A stretch of DNA of 64,000 nucleotides from Ancrocorticia sp047501485. Lineage in GTDB: Bacteria; Actinomycetota; Actinomycetes; Actinomycetales; Actinomycetaceae. The stretch covers positions 248,001-312,000 of the forward strand of contig JAZDRN010000001.1 of NCBI GenBank assembly GCA_047501485.1. Reading direction: 5' to 3'. The translations under genes and the position numbers were made by a program. This document shows positions 50,067 to 59,576 of the stretch, piece by piece. The notes under the pieces are model-generated. The model was not told the DNA's origin, did not search any database, and worked only from the letters and a program-made list of their open reading frames with translations. Each line of letters starts with the position of its first letter. Position 1 is the stretch's first letter.

Positions 50067-51815
50067 TCAGGCTTTGGAACGCTGGCCAAGCTCTTCGTCC
50101 GTTTCCATCCGCCCATCCTCCATACGCCAGAGACGTCCGAGCCCCACGCTCTCCAACAGGCGTTGGTCGTGGCTCACGAGGATGAGGGTGCCGTGATAGC
50201 TCCGTAGCGCCTCCTCCAGCTGCTCGATTGCCTCCACGTCCAGATGGTTCGTGGGTTCGTCGAGCACCAGAAGGTTGACGGCCTGGGACTGCATGAGGGC
50301 CATGGCGGCCCGCGTCCGCTCGCCCAGCGAAAGCGAGTCGCAGGGGCGGTTGACGTGCTCGGCCCCCAGCTGGAACTTGGCGAGAAGGGTGCGCGTCTCC
50401 GCCTCGTCGGCCCCGGTGCGTGCGCGGACGAGTTCGAGCAGGGGAGTCCGCCCGCGGACCTCGCTGCGTTCCTGATCGATCACGCCCCAATGAACTCTGG
50501 TGCCCACGCTCCGTGAGCCCGAGCTCGGTTCGAGCGTGCCCAGCAGTACGCCCAGCAACGTCGATTTACCCGAGCCGTTGGGGCCGAGCAGTCCGATGCG
50601 TTCGCCGGCTTCGACGCTCAGCGATAACGGACCGAGCTGGAAGTCCCCGCGTTCGACGGTGACCTCGCGCAGCGTGAGGACGACATCGGCCGAGGGCTCG
50701 GCTTCCTTGATGGAATAGTGCAGGAGCCACTCCTTGCGCGGAGCCTCCACCGGAGTGAGTCGTTCGGCGGCGGCGCGGGCCCGTGACCCGCGGGAAGCTT
50801 GTTTCTCGGCCCGCTGCTGGTAGTGGAACTGCAGTGCCCGGGAGGGCTCCTTCTTCAGTTTGTCCGAGCGCAGCGCCTTGGCGGACCACTCCTTGCGGGA
50901 ACGAGCCTCGGTTTCGAGCTGGTTCTTCTTGCTCTGATACTCCTCGTACGCATCCCATTCCTGGGAGCGGGCAACCGCCTTGGCCTGGACGTAGTCACTC
51001 CATCCGCCGGCGTATTGGTTCACCTTCTGCTGCACGATATCGAGTTCGAGCACTCCGGTTGCCACCGCGTCGAGGAGTGCTCGATCATGCGAGGCGATCA
51101 GCACCGGAGCCTCCTGCTGCAGGATGAAGGATCTCATCTGGTCCACTCCCGTGGCGTCCAGATTGTTCGTCGGCTCATCGAGGAGGAGGACATCGAAATG
51201 AGAGCACAGGATCGAGGCCAGGCAGGCCCGGGCTGCCTGGCCGGCGGACAGCGAGCCGAGCGGCCGATCGATGCCCACCTGCAAGCCGATGCGGGCGCAG
51301 ACCGAGGGGAGAAGGTCGTCGATCTCTCCGCCGCCGAGCGCCAACCAGCGGTCCAGGGCGAGGGAGTATTCCTCGTCCGGGCTGCTGCCAGGGGAGGCTG
51401 GTACGCCGTGCCCGATATTGAAGCCGCCATCGGGCACGAGGGTAGGCGACGCCCCCGCGGGGCTATGCTCCTGCGCGTTCGATGTGTCCGCGAGACGAAG
51501 GGCCGCCTGCTCCATGTCGGCTTCCGCGCGCGCAACGCCCGTCCGGCGGCGGACGAAGTCCCGCAGGGATTCCGTGGTGCGCGGGGTTTCCTGCGGGAGG
51601 AAACCGGCGACGGCGGTGGCGGGGGAGAAACTGATCGTTCCGGCTTCGGGTTCGATCTGCCCGGCGATCGCCCGCAGCAGCGTCGATTTTCCGGCACCGT
51701 TTCGCCCGACGACGGCGAGTCGAGCGCCGGGCCCGATCGTCGTCGACAGATCGTGAAAGAGGTGATGGGCGCCGAAGGAGACGGCTAGATCATGTAGTGA
51801 GAGTGTGGCGGGCAT
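50067..51815 (-). CDS. ABC-F family ATPase
   Basis: A 582-residue duplicated ATPase without membrane helices. Domain 1: GRNGAGKSTLLRAIAGQI, LSAGQAARACLA, LLLDEPTNNLD; a basic coiled-coil linker (about 290-370, rich in E/K/R/Q) as in ribosome-binding ABC-F proteins; domain 2: GPNGSGKSTLLGVLLG, LSLGERTRAAMA, LVLDEPTNHLD. Such proteins act in translation or ribosome protection. The insertion in domain 1 (about 105-160, Ser/Pro/Gly-rich) is unusual. GGAG is 6 nt before ATG 51815. Confidence 0.93.
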   Translation of the reverse strand: MPATLSLHDLAVSFGAHHLFHDLSTTIGPGARLAVVGRNGAGKSTLLRAIAGQIEPEAGTISFSPATAVAGFLPQETPRTTESLRDFVRRRTGVARAEADMEQAALRLADTSNAQEHSPAGASPTLVPDGGFNIGHGVPASPGSSPDEEYSLALDRWLALGGGEIDDLLPSVCARIGLQVGIDRPLGSLSAGQAARACLASILCSHFDVLLLDEPTNNLDATGVDQMRSFILQQEAPVLIASHDRALLDAVATGVLELDIVQQKVNQYAGGWSDYVQAKAVARSQEWDAYEEYQSKKNQLETEARSRKEWSAKALRSDKLKKEPSRALQFHYQQRAEKQASRGSRARAAAERLTPVEAPRKEWLLHYSIKEAEPSADVVLTLREVTVERGDFQLGPLSLSVEAGERIGLLGPNGSGKSTLLGVLLGTLEPSSGSRSVGTRVHWGVIDQERSEVRGRTPLLELVRARTGADEAETRTLLAKFQLGAEHVNRPCDSLSLGERTRAAMALMQSQAVNLLVLDEPTNHLDVEAIEQLEEALRSYHGTLILVSHDQRLLESVGLGRLWRMEDGRMETDEELGQRSKA

Positions 51816-52149
51816 ATTGGCTCCATGTCGTTGACGGAGCGCTACCGGTGCGTTCGAGAAGTGGTCGGCCACAGCGGATGGGAATCGGCTGAGCCTTCGA
51901 AAGGCATACAGCAGCAGAACAATCCTGGAGAGCTACGTGGCACGGATACCGTGGAGAGCACGGGTGGCGCGGGACTGGGTCAACGAAGAATCCACATGAG
52001 GAAAACCATAGCCTCCGGTACCGAACGCTGCAAGGGGTGTGCACGCCACGTTCGCTTGCTTCGCACACGTGAATCTGAGTTGAATGGGATGATTACTCAC
52101 TCACATGTTTGAACGAGATGAACGTTCACGGAATCCGAGAGGTGGCCCG
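51816..52149. other. 334-base divergent intergenic region
   Basis: Between divergent ABC-F and patatin genes. Contains TGAACG (52113-52118) and CGTTCA (52126-52131), an inverted repeat within 20 bases of the patatin ribosome site, a possible operator. A 95-codon frame (51825-52112) lacks family resemblance and is not called. Confidence 0.4.
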
Positions 52150-53241
52150 ATGAGGTTTGCACTGGTCCTAGGTTCGGGTGGAGCTCGCGGTTACGCGCAC
52201 ATCGGTGTCATCGACGAACTCAAGGAGCGCGGCCACGAGATCGTGGCCATCTCTGGAGCCTCTATCGGAGCACTCGTGGGAGGCCTGGAGGCCGCCGGCG
52301 CGCTGGACAAGTTCACCGCGTGGGCTACGAGCCTCAACCAGCTCGCCGTCTTCCGCATGCTCGATTTCACTTTCGCCAAGGCGGGGTTGGTCAAAGCTGA
52401 CAGGATCATCGAGGAGATCAACGGATTCAGCGGCCGCGTCAAGATCGAGAACCTCTCGATTCCCTTCACAGCAGTCGCCAGCGACATCACCGCCGAACGG
52501 GAAGTGTGGTTTCAACGCGGATCCCTGGCATCGGCGATTCGCGCCTCGATAGCTATCCCCGGTTTCATCACTCCCGTCATGATGCAGGGCCATATCTTGG
52601 TCGACGGCGGCGTCTGCAACCCGGTGCCTCTCGAGCCCACGTTGGCGGTTCCCTCCGATGCCACGATCGCAGTCTCCCTCTCCGGAGGGTCCGCCGTGGT
52701 CGAACCCCGCCAATCGCTGGCCGACGCCAACGATGTCTCCGAGAGCGGCCAGTCGCCGGGGTCATGGTTGACCCGCAGTTTCGACGGTATCCGCCACGCC
52801 GAGCCGGTGCGTGCTGTCCAGTCGTTGTTCGCGCATGGCGACGTTGCGGCCGGACAGAATGCCGACGAGGTCGAGGTGGAGAAGAGCCGTTCGCCTCATG
52901 TCTCGGATCGGGGTGATGCCAGCGCGGCGGCGCAGGATACCGAGGCCTCCTCCGCCGAGGCACGACCGGGCACCGCTCCGCGCGCGTTCTCCGACGTCTC
53001 GGGAAGTGCGGACCTGGTGGAGCGGCGCGCTGTGGACATCTCGACCACGGAATTGGCCTACCAGACCATCGGTACCATGCAGAACATGATCGAGCGCTAT
53101 CGCGCCGCCGCGAGCCCCGCGCAGATCCAGATCACGGTTCCCTACGCCAGTGGCGGCACGCTGGATTTCCACCGCGCGAACGAACTGATCGAGTTGGGGA
53201 GAAAGCTTGCGGCCGAAGCCTTCGATCGCGCCGGGATCTAG
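52150..53241 (+). CDS. Patatin-like phospholipase (RssA/NTE type)
   Basis: A 363-residue serine hydrolase. The oxyanion loop GSGGARGYAHIGV, nucleophile GASIGALVGG (G-x-S-x-G) and Asp in VDGGVCNPVPLEP form the Ser-Asp dyad. Residues about 195-275 (QSLADANDV, a Ser/Glu/Ala-rich stretch) look disordered and are inserted relative to short RssA proteins. It probably hydrolyses acyl esters. AGAGGTGG precedes ATG 52150. Its TAG and the ligase TAG on the other strand share one CTAG. Confidence 0.92.
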   Translation: MRFALVLGSGGARGYAHIGVIDELKERGHEIVAISGASIGALVGGLEAAGALDKFTAWATSLNQLAVFRMLDFTFAKAGLVKADRIIEEINGFSGRVKIENLSIPFTAVASDITAEREVWFQRGSLASAIRASIAIPGFITPVMMQGHILVDGGVCNPVPLEPTLAVPSDATIAVSLSGGSAVVEPRQSLADANDVSESGQSPGSWLTRSFDGIRHAEPVRAVQSLFAHGDVAAGQNADEVEVEKSRSPHVSDRGDASAAAQDTEASSAEARPGTAPRAFSDVSGSADLVERRAVDISTTELAYQTIGTMQNMIERYRAAASPAQIQITVPYASGGTLDFHRANELIELGRKLAAEAFDRAGI

Positions 53242-55097
53242 CGCCGCTCGTCGGTGTACATCTGGTCGATGAGAGGCTGGAAATGTTCGATCGCGTGCTT
53301 ACGGCGGATCTTGAGCGTGGGGGTGGCGGTGCCGTCGTCGACCGTCATCTCCGCCGGAAGGATCTCGAAACGCTTGATGGTCTCCCAGCGTCCCAGCTTG
53401 GAGTTGGCGCTCTCGACATCCTGCTGCACGGCGGCCCTGATCTGGGGAAGCCGTACCGCAGTCGAATAGTCGGTGTCGGGCAACCCGTGTTGCTCGCACC
53501 ACGAACGCACCCAATCGGGGTCGAGTGAGAACAAAGCGACACAGAACTTATGCCCCTCTCCAACGACGATGGCCTGTGAGATCGCCTCGGATGAACTGGT
53601 GAGGGTCGATTCGACCTCGGAGGGAGAGACGAACTTTCCGTTCGAGGTCTTGATGACATCTTTGATCCGGTCGGTGATGTAGAGAAAACGATCGTGATCG
53701 AAGTGCCCGATATCGCCGGTGTGGTACCAGCCGTCTGTTATCGTCCTGGCGGTCAGCTCTGGATCGTTATGGTAGCCCCGCATGACGCAGGGCCCCTTAA
53801 TGAGGATCTCCCCGGTATCCGGATCGACGCGCCCGGCAGAACCCGGGACGATCTTCCCGACCGAGCCGAAGCGAAGCTCCTGGGGACGGTTGAAATAGGT
53901 GACGGCGGCCGTCTCAGTAACCCCGTATCCCTCCAGAAGGGGGATACCGAGGTTGAAATACCACCGCTGCAGCTCGGGGTTCAGCTTGGCGGAGCCCGAG
54001 ATCATGAACGCGAGCCGGCCGCCGAGCCGAGCGCGGACGGTCTGGAAGACAAGCCTATCGGCCAGGGCGTACTGAGCCGCGAGCGCTGCAGGCATCTTCA
54101 GCCCGGCAGAACGATAGGGGAAGGCCTTCTCTCCCACAGACATCGCCCAGGCGATGATCCTGCCCTTGGGGGAACCTGGAGGGGCGGCGTTGAGCGCCGC
54201 GGAACGGACCTTCTCGAAGATCCGGGGGACTCCGCACATGAAGTCCGGTTTGACGGCTGCGAGGTTGGGGACGATCTGATCGATTCTTCCGTCGATGGCG
54301 GAGATCGTGCCCACGTACATGTCGAGCAGTATCATGCACTTGCCGAAGCCGTGGGAGAGGGGAAGCCAGATGAAGTGCTTCTGGCGGTCCTCGATCGCAT
54401 CGTTGGCGCCCCACCCGATCGCCTCGTAGATCCACGTCCCCTGGGTTATCTCCACGCCCTTGGGGCGCCCCGTGGTGCCGGAGGTATAGATGATGGTGGC
54501 CAGCGTGTCGTGATCCGTCTGCGCCTGTGCCTCCGCGACGCATCGGGGGAACACCGTCAGCTGCTCGGAACCGAGATCGCGCAGCTTCTTCCAGGTGATA
54601 ACGCGGGGGTCGTCCGTCACCGCCTCGCCCTCGAGCACGATGATGTGCTCCAGGGCGCCGGCGGCCTCGTGCAAGCCGAGTACTCTGTCGAGCAGGTCTT
54701 GGTTCTGCACGAAAATGGCATTGGAGCCCGAGTCCTTGAGAATGAAGGCGATGTCATCCGCGCGGGTATTCGGGTAGATGGTGCAGGTGGCGGCACCGAT
54801 CGTGCCTATGCCGAGATCGGCGAGGACCCATCGAAGCGATGTACCAGAGCAGAGGGCGACGACGTCGCCCGAGCGCACGCCGAGGCTGAGCAGGCCTGCG
54901 CTGACAAGATGGGACCACTCCCTGAATCGCGACCAGCTGACCTCCTGCCAAGCCCCTGATTCGTCGGGATACATCCATCCGGTCTGATCGGGAAACCGTG
55001 CCGCCCGGTCATCCAGCCCGGCGCCTATATTGGGCCAGGCGTTGTCGAGGGCGGTTTGGATCTTCGGTGTGATGCCTTCGGGAAGAAATGCGACCAT
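53238..55097 (-). CDS. Long-chain fatty-acid-CoA ligase (FadD15-like)
   Basis: A 619-residue AMP-forming ligase. P-loop TIIYTSGTTGRPKGVEIT, A5 motif LLEGYGVTETAAVTYF, and the hinge region GWYHTGDIGHFDHDRFLYITDRIKDVI with KTSNGKFVSPSEVE are present; the late conserved Lys is in TLKIRRKH. Size and order match actinobacterial long-chain acyl-CoA synthetases. TATTGT (55110-55105) ends 7 nt before ATG 55097, suggesting a leaderless mRNA. Tail-to-tail with the patatin gene, a possible lipid recycling pair. Confidence 0.94.
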   Translation of the reverse strand: MVAFLPEGITPKIQTALDNAWPNIGAGLDDRAARFPDQTGWMYPDESGAWQEVSWSRFREWSHLVSAGLLSLGVRSGDVVALCSGTSLRWVLADLGIGTIGAATCTIYPNTRADDIAFILKDSGSNAIFVQNQDLLDRVLGLHEAAGALEHIIVLEGEAVTDDPRVITWKKLRDLGSEQLTVFPRCVAEAQAQTDHDTLATIIYTSGTTGRPKGVEITQGTWIYEAIGWGANDAIEDRQKHFIWLPLSHGFGKCMILLDMYVGTISAIDGRIDQIVPNLAAVKPDFMCGVPRIFEKVRSAALNAAPPGSPKGRIIAWAMSVGEKAFPYRSAGLKMPAALAAQYALADRLVFQTVRARLGGRLAFMISGSAKLNPELQRWYFNLGIPLLEGYGVTETAAVTYFNRPQELRFGSVGKIVPGSAGRVDPDTGEILIKGPCVMRGYHNDPELTARTITDGWYHTGDIGHFDHDRFLYITDRIKDVIKTSNGKFVSPSEVESTLTSSSEAISQAIVVGEGHKFCVALFSLDPDWVRSWCEQHGLPDTDYSTAVRLPQIRAAVQQDVESANSKLGRWETIKRFEILPAEMTVDDGTATPTLKIRRKHAIEHFQPLIDQMYTDERR

Positions 55098-55166
55098 GCG
55101 TTCCACAATACGCGTTCGGGACCCGGACCGAGCAAGTGGAGGCCGTGGTGCGGAGGCTGAAAAAGG

Positions 55167-56585
55167 GTGGTGAGCAAGCGCACCATAGCAAGGCTTTTCT
55201 CTTCTGGATTCCGGGCAGTAATCTTGCTTCTCGTGCTTGCTAACTATTCGGATATCCTCAGACTTCAGGGGGCGTGGAAGTTCTCCCTCGCCGGGTTCAT
55301 TCTGCGCTTGCCCATGTCCATTGTCGGCATTTCGACGATCCTTCTCGTGAAGGCCGAATACGGCAATTACACGTTGGCCGGCGCGGTCAGTGCAGCCAAC
55401 ATGATTGCCCTGGCTGTGGGGGCGCCGATCTTGGCCAGGTTGGTGGACACACGCGGTCAGCGCAAGATCATGGCGCCGTCGTTCGCCGTGTCCGCACTGT
55501 CGCTGACAGGCCTCGTCATAACAGCGTTGATGCAGGGCCCCGCGCTCCTGCTGTTCCTGTTCGCGATCGCCGCTGGCGCGACCTGGGGTGCGCCGGGTGC
55601 CCTCGTACGTTCACGCTGGATGAAGGTCATCGATTCTCCGGAGCGATTGTCGACGGCGTACGCCCTGGAGGCGGCGGTCGATGAGTTCACCTTTATCATT
55701 GGTCCGATCTTGGCCACCATGCTGGGCACCCTGGTGCACCCGGCATCGGGACTGGTACTGGCCATTTCCTTCCTTTCCGTGGGTGGTTTCCTCTTCCTGT
55801 CGCAGACTGCGTCGGAGCCCGAGCCGACGCCCCGGGTGAAGGGGGAGCGTCTGCCCACCGTGATGCTCAATCCCGTCGTGATCGTCCTCGCCTTGACCTA
55901 TGTGGGCGCAGGCTCGATGTTCGGCGCGATCGACGTCTCCGTCGTGGCCTTTACGGAATTCCAAGGGGTTGAGGCCTTCGCTGGTTTCCTCCTGGCGCTG
56001 TTCGCGCTGGGTTCGTTGACGGCCGCCCTGATCTACGGATCGCGCAGCTGGCGCCAGCCCCTGTGGAGGCTCTTCGCCATAGGCGTGACTCTCCTGGCCG
56101 TGGGTGTGAGTGCCCTGCTGACGGCGACGAACGTGTGGTCGCTCGGCCTCATCCTGCTCCTCACCGGTATGACCATCGCCCCCACGATGACCAACGTGAC
56201 CATGATCATCACAAAGGTGGTGCCGAAGAATCAGCTCACCGAGGGGTTGACCTGGATGTCCACGGCCATGAACATCGGTACCTCCCTTGGAGCCGCCGCC
56301 GGCGGCCGGGCGATCGACGCCCAGGGTGCCCACGGTGGTTTCCTCGTGGCCGTGGCCGCGGCCTGGCTCATGGTCTTCCTCATGTTGTCCGGGCTTTCGC
56401 GCCTGCGCCGCGACACGGTACGTGCGGAGAAGGCCGAGCGCACCAAGCACCTTGACGTTCCCAGCGAGGCCGAGCATTCGGAGCCGAAGAACCGCGAGAT
56501 GAAGCAGCCCGGGAGCGCGCGCGAATCCGTGCGCGAATCCGAGACGGAGGGGCCTTCCGAGCAGCGCTCCACTTTCGTTTCCTGA
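55167..56585 (+). CDS. Major facilitator superfamily transporter
   Basis: A 472-residue protein with twelve predicted helices to about residue 415 and a hydrophilic tail of 55 residues rich in Glu/Ser/Arg. The loop 2-3 motif reads ARLVDTRGQRKIM (MFS motif A-like D..GRR). It resembles uncharacterised actinobacterial efflux MFS proteins. GTG 55167 follows AAAAGGGTG; the next GTG codon is adjacent. The stop codon is the first three bases of a 19-bp repeat array. Confidence 0.9.
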   Translation: MVSKRTIARLFSSGFRAVILLLVLANYSDILRLQGAWKFSLAGFILRLPMSIVGISTILLVKAEYGNYTLAGAVSAANMIALAVGAPILARLVDTRGQRKIMAPSFAVSALSLTGLVITALMQGPALLLFLFAIAAGATWGAPGALVRSRWMKVIDSPERLSTAYALEAAVDEFTFIIGPILATMLGTLVHPASGLVLAISFLSVGGFLFLSQTASEPEPTPRVKGERLPTVMLNPVVIVLALTYVGAGSMFGAIDVSVVAFTEFQGVEAFAGFLLALFALGSLTAALIYGSRSWRQPLWRLFAIGVTLLAVGVSALLTATNVWSLGLILLLTGMTIAPTMTNVTMIITKVVPKNQLTEGLTWMSTAMNIGTSLGAAAGGRAIDAQGAHGGFLVAVAAAWLMVFLMLSGLSRLRRDTVRAEKAERTKHLDVPSEAEHSEPKNREMKQPGSARESVRESETEGPSEQRSTFVS

Positions 56586-56741
56586 CACCCGCGTCGATAC
56601 GTGACACCCGTGGCGATAGTTGACACCCGTGGCGATACGTGACGTCCTTGACTATGTCGACGGCGTCACTGATCGCCGGGCCCGTCACTGATCGCCGGGC
56701 CTGTCACTGATCGCCGGGCCTGTCACGTATCGGCATAGGTG
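56583..56741. repeat. Inverted pair of 19-bp tandem-repeat arrays
   Basis: Left array: three units near TGACACCCGTGGCGATACG (56583-56601, 56602-56620, 56621-56639). After a 26-base centre, the right array has three units of TCACTGATCGCCGGGCCTG (56666-56684, 56685-56703, 56704-56722) and a partial fourth. Reversed, the right unit has the same TGACA...CGGCGAT core as the left one, so the arrays can pair in a long imperfect hairpin. Confidence 0.85.
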
Positions 56742-56834
56742 CGCCGAAACCAGGCGGGATAACCCCGCCGGCGGGCGGCGATTCAACGGGCGCCTGCGAG
56801 GCCTCCTCGAATACTGGCAGCTACGATAGATCGC

Positions 56835-57431
56835 ATGGAGATACAGAAAGCGCGTCGTGGAGATATCCCGGCCTTGGCCGCATTGCTCACGGAGGGCTTC
56901 GTCAACGATCCCGTGCTAGCCCAGTACGTGGCGAGGGCGCGGGATCCGGAAAGAGCCCTGGAACTCTTCTTCACCACGGAACTCGAGAAGTTCTACATCC
57001 CACGTGGAGTCGTGGATATGGTGAAGGAAGACGGTCAGCTCAAGGGTGCGGCCCTGTGGGTGAGCCCGGATGCGCCGATGAGGTGCCGTGACAACCTGCG
57101 AATGATGCCCGGACTCGTGCGCGCCCTGGGTAGGGGCCTGCCCCGCGCCATGCGTCTGGACTACCACGACGCGTCCGCCGTGCCCGGGTTCCCGCACTGG
57201 TATCTCTACACTGTTGTCGTCTCCCCGTTGGCACAGGGTCAGGGGGTGGGAGGCGCGCTACTGGACCACGGAATCGAACGGGCGGCGGGCTCCGCCATCT
57301 ATTTGGAATCCACCACTCCCGGCTCCCAGCGGCTGTACGAGCGCAAGGGCTTCATCCCGCTCGGAGTGATTCCATCCCCGAGTCCCGTGGCGGAAGTGGG
57401 GATGTGGCGGCCTGCGCAGGCGACCGAGTGA
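56835..57431 (+). CDS. GNAT-family N-acetyltransferase
   Basis: A 198-residue acetyltransferase: N-terminal IQKARRGDIPALAALLTEGF, acetyl-CoA loop VSPLAQGQGVGGALLDHGIE (Q.xGxG) and late YLESTTPGSQRLYERKGF, standard for the group that includes puromycin-type and lysine acetylases. Substrate unknown. TACGAT (56822-56827) ends 7 nt before ATG 56835, so probably leaderless. Followed by an 18-bp repeat array before convergent kup. Confidence 0.92.
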   Translation: MEIQKARRGDIPALAALLTEGFVNDPVLAQYVARARDPERALELFFTTELEKFYIPRGVVDMVKEDGQLKGAALWVSPDAPMRCRDNLRMMPGLVRALGRGLPRAMRLDYHDASAVPGFPHWYLYTVVVSPLAQGQGVGGALLDHGIERAAGSAIYLESTTPGSQRLYERKGFIPLGVIPSPSPVAEVGMWRPAQATE

Positions 57432-57553
57432 CGGCGCAGCCTTTCCTCTCAGAGATCAGGTGAATCTTGCGCGAGCGAGAGAGACCGGCAGCTGACCGGC
57501 AGCCTCGTTTCACTGGGCGGCCGGAAATGTGAGTGCGTCCCGTGATCGATACT

Positions 57554-57638
57554 ACTGGGCGCACTCGGACCACTGGGCGCACTCGGACCACTGGGCGCAC
57601 TCCGACCACGGGGCGCACTCGGACCACGGGGCGCGGCG
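57554..57638. repeat. 18-bp minisatellite, about 4.7 units
   Basis: Units ACTGGGCGCACTCGGACC at 57554, 57572, 57590 (one change), then ACGGGGCGCACTCGGACC at 57608 and a partial unit from 57626. It ends directly at the kup stop codon, in the gap between two convergent genes. Confidence 0.9.
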
Positions 57639-59576
57639 TCAGATCGCGATCGTGGTGGAGATCTCCGCGGTGCGCCTGGTAGGCAGTTTGACGGTCCACT
57701 GGGGCGAGGCGCTCAGACGTGTCAGCCAGATGAAGACCCGTTTCCGCCACATGGGCATGGAGCTGTTCGCGCTCGCCTTCACCTTCAGATGCGACAGCAT
57801 GAAGAAGGCGCAGTCCAGCTTCCACGACTGCAGGCCCAACGCCTTCTGACCGGCGGCGAGGGAAGCCTCGAGGTCCCGATTGTCCATGAAACCGAAATTC
57901 AGTGTCAGGTGGGAGACTCCCGGGAGCGGGGTGTCCAGCTTATCGACGCATACCCGCTTGTCGGGTGACACGTGCGGAGTGGGCAGCGTTTTCAACGAGA
58001 CGATGACGACGTGGTCGTGCAGGGTGTGGTTGACCATCGTGTTGACCTTCAGGGACAGCGGCGTGGTGGTCACCATGGAATGCGGGTAGATGGCCGTGCC
58101 CGGAATGCGCCGGGCTGGGTTCTTGGCCAGCCTTTCGAGGAATTCCTGTAACGTGCCCTCCTGGTCTCGTCGTGCCATGATGACGAGCCTCTCGCCCCGA
58201 TTCCAGGTGGTCATGATGAAGAACATGGCCAAGGCTATCCCCAGGGGCAACCAGCCTCCGGTCATGATCTTGGCGATGTTGGCGGCGAACATGGGCAGTT
58301 CGATCGCGGCCAGCCCCGCTCCCAAGCCGATCGAGGCCCAGGCCGGCCAATGCCAGCCCACGCGGGTGAGCGTCAGGAGCAGAAAGGACGTCAGCACGAA
58401 ATCCGTCGTCACCGCGAGGCCGTAGGCGCTGGAGAGGCGCTCGGAATCCTGGAAGATCATGACGACCGTCGCGACCGCCACGAACAGCAGTGCGTTGACG
58501 GCGGGCAGATAGATCTGCCCGGCAGCCGACTCCGAGGTGTGCACCACCTTCAGGCGTGGCAGGTAGCCCAGTCGCGAGGCCTGACGCGCGATGGAATAGG
58601 CTCCGGAGATCACCGCCTGGGAGGCGATGAGGGTTGCGAGCGTGGCCATGATGACCAGGGGTACCGTCAGCGCCTTGGGAACCAGCAGGAAGAACGGGTT
58701 GGCGATGTTGGCGGCGTCGTCGATCAGAATGGCACCCTGCCCCAGGTAATTGAGGATCAACGAGGGCAGCACGATGACCAACCACGTCATTTGGATGGGA
58801 GACCGCCCGAAGTGAGAGATGTCGGCGTAGAGAGCCTCCGCGCCGGTGACCGCCAGAACCGTCGCTCCCAGTGCCACGAAGGCGGCTGCGGGATGCCCCA
58901 GCAGAAAGCCGGCCGCTTGGGTGGGTGAGAGCGCGAGGAGGACGCCGGGGTTCTCGAACACATGTGGGAGACCGGTCAGTGCCAGGATGAGGAACCAGGC
59001 GGCCATAATGGGGCCGAACACGCGCCCCACACGGGACGTACCGGTCTTTTGGACCACGAAGAGTGCCGTCAGAATCGCCAGCGCCAAAGGAAGGATGATG
59101 TTGGGCATCTCTGGGAAAGCGATATCGAGCCCCTCGATTGCCGAGAGCACCGAGATCGCCGGTGTGATGACGGAGTCCCCGAAGAAGAGTGCCGCTCCGA
59201 AGACGCCGAGGAGGCCCACGGCGGCCGCGCGCCTCCTACCGGGTTTGAGGTGCTTGCGAACGAGTGTGGCCAAGGCGAGGATCCCGCCCTCGCCGTCGTT
59301 GTCCGCGCGCAATACGAAAAGGACGTACTTCAAAGTGACGATGAGGAATAGAGTCCAGATGATGCAGGAGACGACTCCCAAGATATTGTCGTCGGTCAGG
59401 GCAACTCTGCCGTTGCCGATGGTGAAGACCGTTCGCATGACATAAAGCGGACTGGTCCCGATGTCGCCGAAGACGACCCCGAGGGCCCCGAGCCCGAGAA
59501 GGGCAGTTTTCTTGGCCGAAACCCGAGAAACGGTGGCCGGGCGATTGCCTCCGCCGGCCTTATCCAGATGGATCAT
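57639..59576 (-). CDS. kup: Kup-type potassium uptake transporter
   Basis: A 645-residue KUP/HAK/KT protein for proton-coupled K+ uptake. The signature LGALGVVFGDIGTSPLYVMRTVF is near the start, GDSVITPAISVLSAIEGL and the ALYADISHFGR segment follow; about twelve helices reach residue 450, then the cytoplasmic C-terminal domain. TACTAT (59590-59585) ends 8 nt before ATG 59576, so the mRNA may be leaderless. The 3' end touches an 18-bp minisatellite. Confidence 0.95.
   Translation of the reverse strand: MIHLDKAGGGNRPATVSRVSAKKTALLGLGALGVVFGDIGTSPLYVMRTVFTIGNGRVALTDDNILGVVSCIIWTLFLIVTLKYVLFVLRADNDGEGGILALATLVRKHLKPGRRRAAAVGLLGVFGAALFFGDSVITPAISVLSAIEGLDIAFPEMPNIILPLALAILTALFVVQKTGTSRVGRVFGPIMAAWFLILALTGLPHVFENPGVLLALSPTQAAGFLLGHPAAAFVALGATVLAVTGAEALYADISHFGRSPIQMTWLVIVLPSLILNYLGQGAILIDDAANIANPFFLLVPKALTVPLVIMATLATLIASQAVISGAYSIARQASRLGYLPRLKVVHTSESAAGQIYLPAVNALLFVAVATVVMIFQDSERLSSAYGLAVTTDFVLTSFLLLTLTRVGWHWPAWASIGLGAGLAAIELPMFAANIAKIMTGGWLPLGIALAMFFIMTTWNRGERLVIMARRDQEGTLQEFLERLAKNPARRIPGTAIYPHSMVTTTPLSLKVNTMVNHTLHDHVVIVSLKTLPTPHVSPDKRVCVDKLDTPLPGVSHLTLNFGFMDNRDLEASLAAGQKALGLQSWKLDCAFFMLSHLKVKASANSSMPMWRKRVFIWLTRLSASPQWTVKLPTRRTAEISTTIAI

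Noticed and set aside
51825..52112. 95-codon plus-strand frame in the ABC-F/patatin gap
   Set aside because: No family resemblance, odd composition and no ribosome site of note.
56583..57638. Possible CRISPR arrays at the two repeat clusters
   Set aside because: Repeats are 18-19 bp in direct contact with no unique spacers, and no cas genes are near.
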